DNA of 7,453 nucleotides from Caulobacteraceae bacterium (GTDB lineage Bacteria; Pseudomonadota; Alphaproteobacteria; Caulobacterales; Caulobacteraceae): the NCBI GenBank assembly GCA_947479185.1, contig CANJYY010000117.1:1-7453 (forward strand). Direction: 5' to 3'. The notes below the pieces were generated by a model that had not been told where the DNA came from, searched no databases, and saw nothing but the letters and a program-made list of their open reading frames with translations. The translations under genes and the position numbers were made by a program. Below are positions 6,901-7,453 of the stretch, piece after piece; position 1 is the stretch's first letter; each line of letters opens with the position of its first letter.

Positions 6901-6968
6901 AGATCCTTTGCGATCTCCCGCGCCTTAGGGTCGATACCCTTCACGCTCCAGGGCGCCCCCGAGGTCAT
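3966..6968 (-). CDS. podJ: Polarity/localization factor PodJ
   Basis: The gene encodes 1000 residues, close to the 974 of Caulobacter PodJ. In order: a conserved head (PWSVKGIDPKAREIAKDLARR at 6-26, MTLGEWLN at 29-36); a cytoplasmic coiled coil (about 90-480); an acidic Pro/Glu-rich linker (about 488-600); a basic patch (KPKRR, 638-642) before one membrane helix (about 648-671); periplasmic Sel1-like repeats (about 756-904, with AQFYLAKLYENG and SQYNLGRLYEEGYG); and a C-terminal peptidoglycan-binding domain (about 944-995). In Caulobacter PodJ recruits polar proteins, including the kinase PleC, for pili and holdfast, and is cut in its periplasmic part by PerP. The ATG at 6968 is preferred: homologues begin just before PWSVKG, and GGAG (6980-6983) precedes it by 11 bases. 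An in-frame ATG at 6992 adds eight residues with rare codons and lacks a good ribosome site. A 65-base gap leads to the exporter gene. Confidence 0.93.
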   Translation of the reverse strand: MTSGAPWSVKGIDPKAREIAKDLARRSGMTLGEWLNRMIVEGDTVAPAEIVEEFGIEPGPGFAPPPEPIIVGSPRPGGPGRYEVAGHPADEVSRVADAIERLTARIEAAEQRSTFAITGIDQSVRGALSRLETAEREQVAVAARFEGAVDDLNTRYGGVGERLRRMELESTGPRSAEALRAIEGMLGKVAGQLYDGEARTRETLAAIDARVSAVEAAPAATLAVDPAELAEAVVARVEEAETRTTDALRDLGASFVALDRRLKTVEGGAGDGGARLQTLAAELTRKMEATRTELAEGLRTASEGRFDRMERKLSEMATHIQTAETRSAQAIERMGREVVSMADSLSRRVQTVENHGADAIEQIGGEVARIATVVEQKLNRADGVQAQALEKLGGEIARITERLAERIANSERRGALAIDEVGEQVARVTERINQRQERSSADLAERIRQSEERTARLLDEAREKIDQSLNASHRRLSEQVAQGPIAAIAQPTPLQRRPEAPRAPFSDPFAAEPFPEPGRTIPEDAFAPQALTQAEPATPLAEPEPFPVAERGPPAFSEEDYAAADGFAPIAEDVEIPDAPVIPEPPEISPFEVEGLSRPRSTREVLEQARNAARLANTPEARPAATEKRGLFGSSAGKPKRRAGSSLQSAVVLAAGAATVGLLSVGGVMLYGGKGEGSMAVRVAEAIQIRRADAKGEIRTAEADTTPMLPAPRAAIAIAPQGVGPATAGDPALAGAGTTPAAPATPAVESPASLYADGVRRIEARDLTGVAPLKRAANLGYAQAQFYLAKLYENGEAGLRKDPVEARRWTERAAQGGDRKAMHNLGLYYFEGQGGAKNTTTAAQWFRKAADLGLSDSQYNLGRLYEEGYGVSQNGAEAYKWYLIAARAGDTEARASATRVARELSPEARGVAERSAQGFRAAGPATPAATPAQTSVAGARSEIVSAQRALSTLGYYRGPQDGAPSQGLKGAIAAFQRDQALPPTGALDSTTMLKLSTYAR
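5643..5990 (-). repeat. Four gap-free 29-residue coiled-coil repeats in PodJ
   Basis: Residues 327-442 of PodJ (numbered from the ATG at 6968) divide into four units of exactly 29 residues without gaps. Unit starts are SAQAIERMG (327), GADAIEQIG (356), QAQALEKLG (385) and GALAIDEVG (414). The shared pattern is x-A-x-A-[IL]-[ED]-x-[MILV]-G-x-[EQ]-[VI]-[AV]-[RS]-[IMV], followed by hydrophobic residues about every third or fourth position. A spacing of 29 equals one heptad plus two hendecads, so the supercoil may be nearly straight or change handedness. Flanking units such as TTDALRDLG (244-252) look like more diverged relatives. Confidence 0.75.
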
Positions 6969-6970
6969 TC

Positions 6971-6975
6971 GAATC
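6971..6975. promoter_or_regulatory. GANTC (CcrM-type) methylation site next to the podJ start
   Basis: GAATC lies two bases upstream of the preferred podJ ATG, between it and its GGAG. In Caulobacter relatives GANTC is methylated by CcrM and read by GcrA, and podJ is among the genes linked to GcrA. The position is late for a promoter element, so it may simply be a chance site. Confidence 0.3.
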
Positions 6976-7022
6976 GTATCTCCGGCACTCATAGAGGACG
7001 CTACCGAGCAAGGGATTGTGTG

Positions 7023-7038
7023 TAAACGCGAGGTTAAC
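7023..7038 (-). promoter_or_regulatory. Candidate CtrA binding site upstream of podJ
   Basis: On the podJ strand the bases read TTAA, seven bases, then TTTA followed by C. That is one mismatch from the CtrA consensus TTAA-N7-TTAA(C). It lies about 55-70 bases before the podJ ATG. CtrA is reported to regulate podJ in Caulobacter, which fits, but binding here is inferred from the motif alone. Confidence 0.5.
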
Positions 7039-7066
7039 GCTAAATCTAGTGGCCGGTGCGAATAGC

Positions 7067-7075
7067 TGTGGATGA
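7067..7075 (-). promoter_or_regulatory. Candidate DnaA box upstream of podJ
   Basis: The podJ strand reads TCATCCACA, differing at one position from the DnaA box TTATCCACA. It lies about 100 bases before the podJ ATG and 28 bases upstream of the CtrA-like site, a position suited to activation. DnaA is reported to stimulate podJ transcription in Caulobacter. A single 9-mer is weak evidence on its own. Confidence 0.45.
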
Positions 7076-7114
7076 AGCTTGCGTTGGCCCCGCCGGGCCG
7101 CCATCTGGCCCCGG

Positions 7115-7318
7115 ATGGACGTTTCCACCACCCTGGCCGCCGCCGCCCTGTTCATCGGCCTGACCGCCCTCAGCGCCTGGCGCGGCAGCCTTCCGCCGAA
7201 TCTGATCAAGGGCCCGCGCATGATGCCCTGGCGGATGATCATGGTCACCTCGGCCGCCGTGGTGCTGGTTCTGCTGGTGCACCTGGCCAGCCTGCTGGGG
7301 CTGCGGCAGGACCGGTAG
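7115..7318 (+). CDS. Small two-helix membrane protein of unknown function
   Basis: The gene encodes 67 residues. Two hydrophobic segments (about 5-22 and 41-61) flank a short basic loop with the striking stretch PPNLIKGPRMMPWR (25-38). The protein probably forms a hairpin in the inner membrane. I think I have seen similar small proteins with a PRMxPWR loop in other alphaproteobacteria, but I cannot name a family. The ATG at 7115 is chosen because the protein then starts directly before the first helix. A TTG at 7079 would add an Arg-rich stretch of little interest. No clear Shine-Dalgarno precedes the ATG. It is divergent from podJ and shares the control region, so the two could be co-regulated. 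A hairpin-rich repeat follows the stop. GC-rich third positions support real coding. The opposite strand also has open frames here, which I consider shadows. Confidence 0.72.
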   Translation: MDVSTTLAAAALFIGLTALSAWRGSLPPNLIKGPRMMPWRMIMVTSAAVVLVLLVHLASLLGLRQDR

Positions 7319-7350
7319 ACATCCTTCCCGGAGCTTCGAACGCGCAGGCC

Positions 7351-7453
7351 CGGATGCTCCCCCCTGGGGGAGCTGTCAGCCCGCACGGCAGACTGAGGGG
7401 GTTGCGGCGCACCCGGCCCCCTCCGTCTCGCCTGCGGCGAGCCACCTCTCCCA
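7351..7453. repeat. Hairpin-rich dispersed intergenic repeat, cut by the window end
   Basis: This non-coding stretch is built of nested hairpins: GCTCCCCC with GGGGGAGC (7356-7373, two-base loop); GTC-A-GCC with GGC-A-GAC (7375-7393); an outer stem of 12 bases with one mismatch (7390-7401 with 7417-7428); and CTCGCC-TGC-GGCGAG (7427-7441). The alternating blocks of C5-6 and G5, ending in CCACCTCTCCCA, match a type of repeat I remember as common between genes in Caulobacteraceae and other alphaproteobacteria. The first hairpin lies 37 bases after the small gene's stop but has no T-run, so it would be an atypical terminator at best. Confidence 0.75.

Larger units (their letters stand above)
6969..7114. 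promoter_or_regulatory. Divergent control region between podJ and a small membrane protein gene
   Basis: These 146 bases carry no convincing gene and must hold the podJ promoter, and probably that of the small gene on the other strand. They are more AT-rich than the surroundings, especially 7018-7050. They contain a CtrA-like site (7023-7038), a DnaA-box-like 9-mer (7067-7075), and a GAATC (6971-6975) that fits the CcrM methylation site GANTC. No clear -35/-10 pair could be read with confidence; TAGATT on the podJ strand (7043-7048) is a weak -10 candidate. Confidence 0.6.

Noticed and set aside
7043..7070. A sigma-70-like promoter for podJ (TAGATT as -10)
   Set aside because: No acceptable -35 hexamer lies 16-18 bases upstream, so it is mentioned only as a weak candidate within the control region.
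7046..7386. Open frames on the minus strand opposite the small membrane protein gene
   Set aside because: They are rich in His, Gly, Gln and Arg without any domain, and one runs into the 5' end of podJ in a different phase. The plus-strand frame has clear membrane helices and is the better gene.

Overview
The window is a very GC-rich stretch of an alphaproteobacterial chromosome, most likely from the Caulobacteraceae (Caulobacter, Phenylobacterium or a close relative). This is inferred from a full-length PodJ-type polarity protein, a CtrA-like TTAA-N7-TTTAC motif and a DnaA-box-like 9-mer upstream of it, and two dispersed palindromic repeats of types I recall from that group. No tRNA, rRNA, CRISPR array, phage or transposase gene was seen.

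Layout from left to right. (1) 2-1185, plus strand: the 3' end of a ligase-associated Lhr-like DEXH-box helicase gene, then pdeM, its usual metallophosphoesterase partner. They overlap by ATGA. A 98-bp imperfect palindrome (383-480) sits inside the start of pdeM and is apparently translated. (2) 1271-1735, plus strand: an uncharacterised protein with two membrane helices. It converges on the next operon with only 13 bp between the stops. (3) 3900-1749, minus strand: a tight three-gene cluster encoding a TauE/SafE exporter, a TIGR02186-type protein and a DUF3429-type membrane protein, linked by a 4-bp overlap and a 5-bp gap. (4) 6968-3966, minus strand: podJ, encoding a bitopic protein with a long cytoplasmic coiled coil, an acidic proline-rich linker, one membrane helix, periplasmic Sel1 repeats and a peptidoglycan-binding domain. 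(5) 6969-7114: the divergent control region of podJ. (6) 7115-7318, plus strand: a 67-residue two-helix membrane protein. (7) 7351 to the window end: a hairpin-rich dispersed repeat cut by the edge.

Functionally, the left module is DNA repair, in which the helicase and PdeM probably act with a DNA ligase encoded elsewhere. The middle cluster is probably a sulfur-oxyanion export or envelope module. PodJ organises one cell pole and should be cell-cycle controlled. The points most worth checking are the palindrome translated inside pdeM, the gap-free 29-residue repeat in the PodJ coiled coil, the combined regulatory motifs upstream of podJ, and the missing signal peptide on the TIGR02186 protein. 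I did not find a convincing wholly new multi-gene system.
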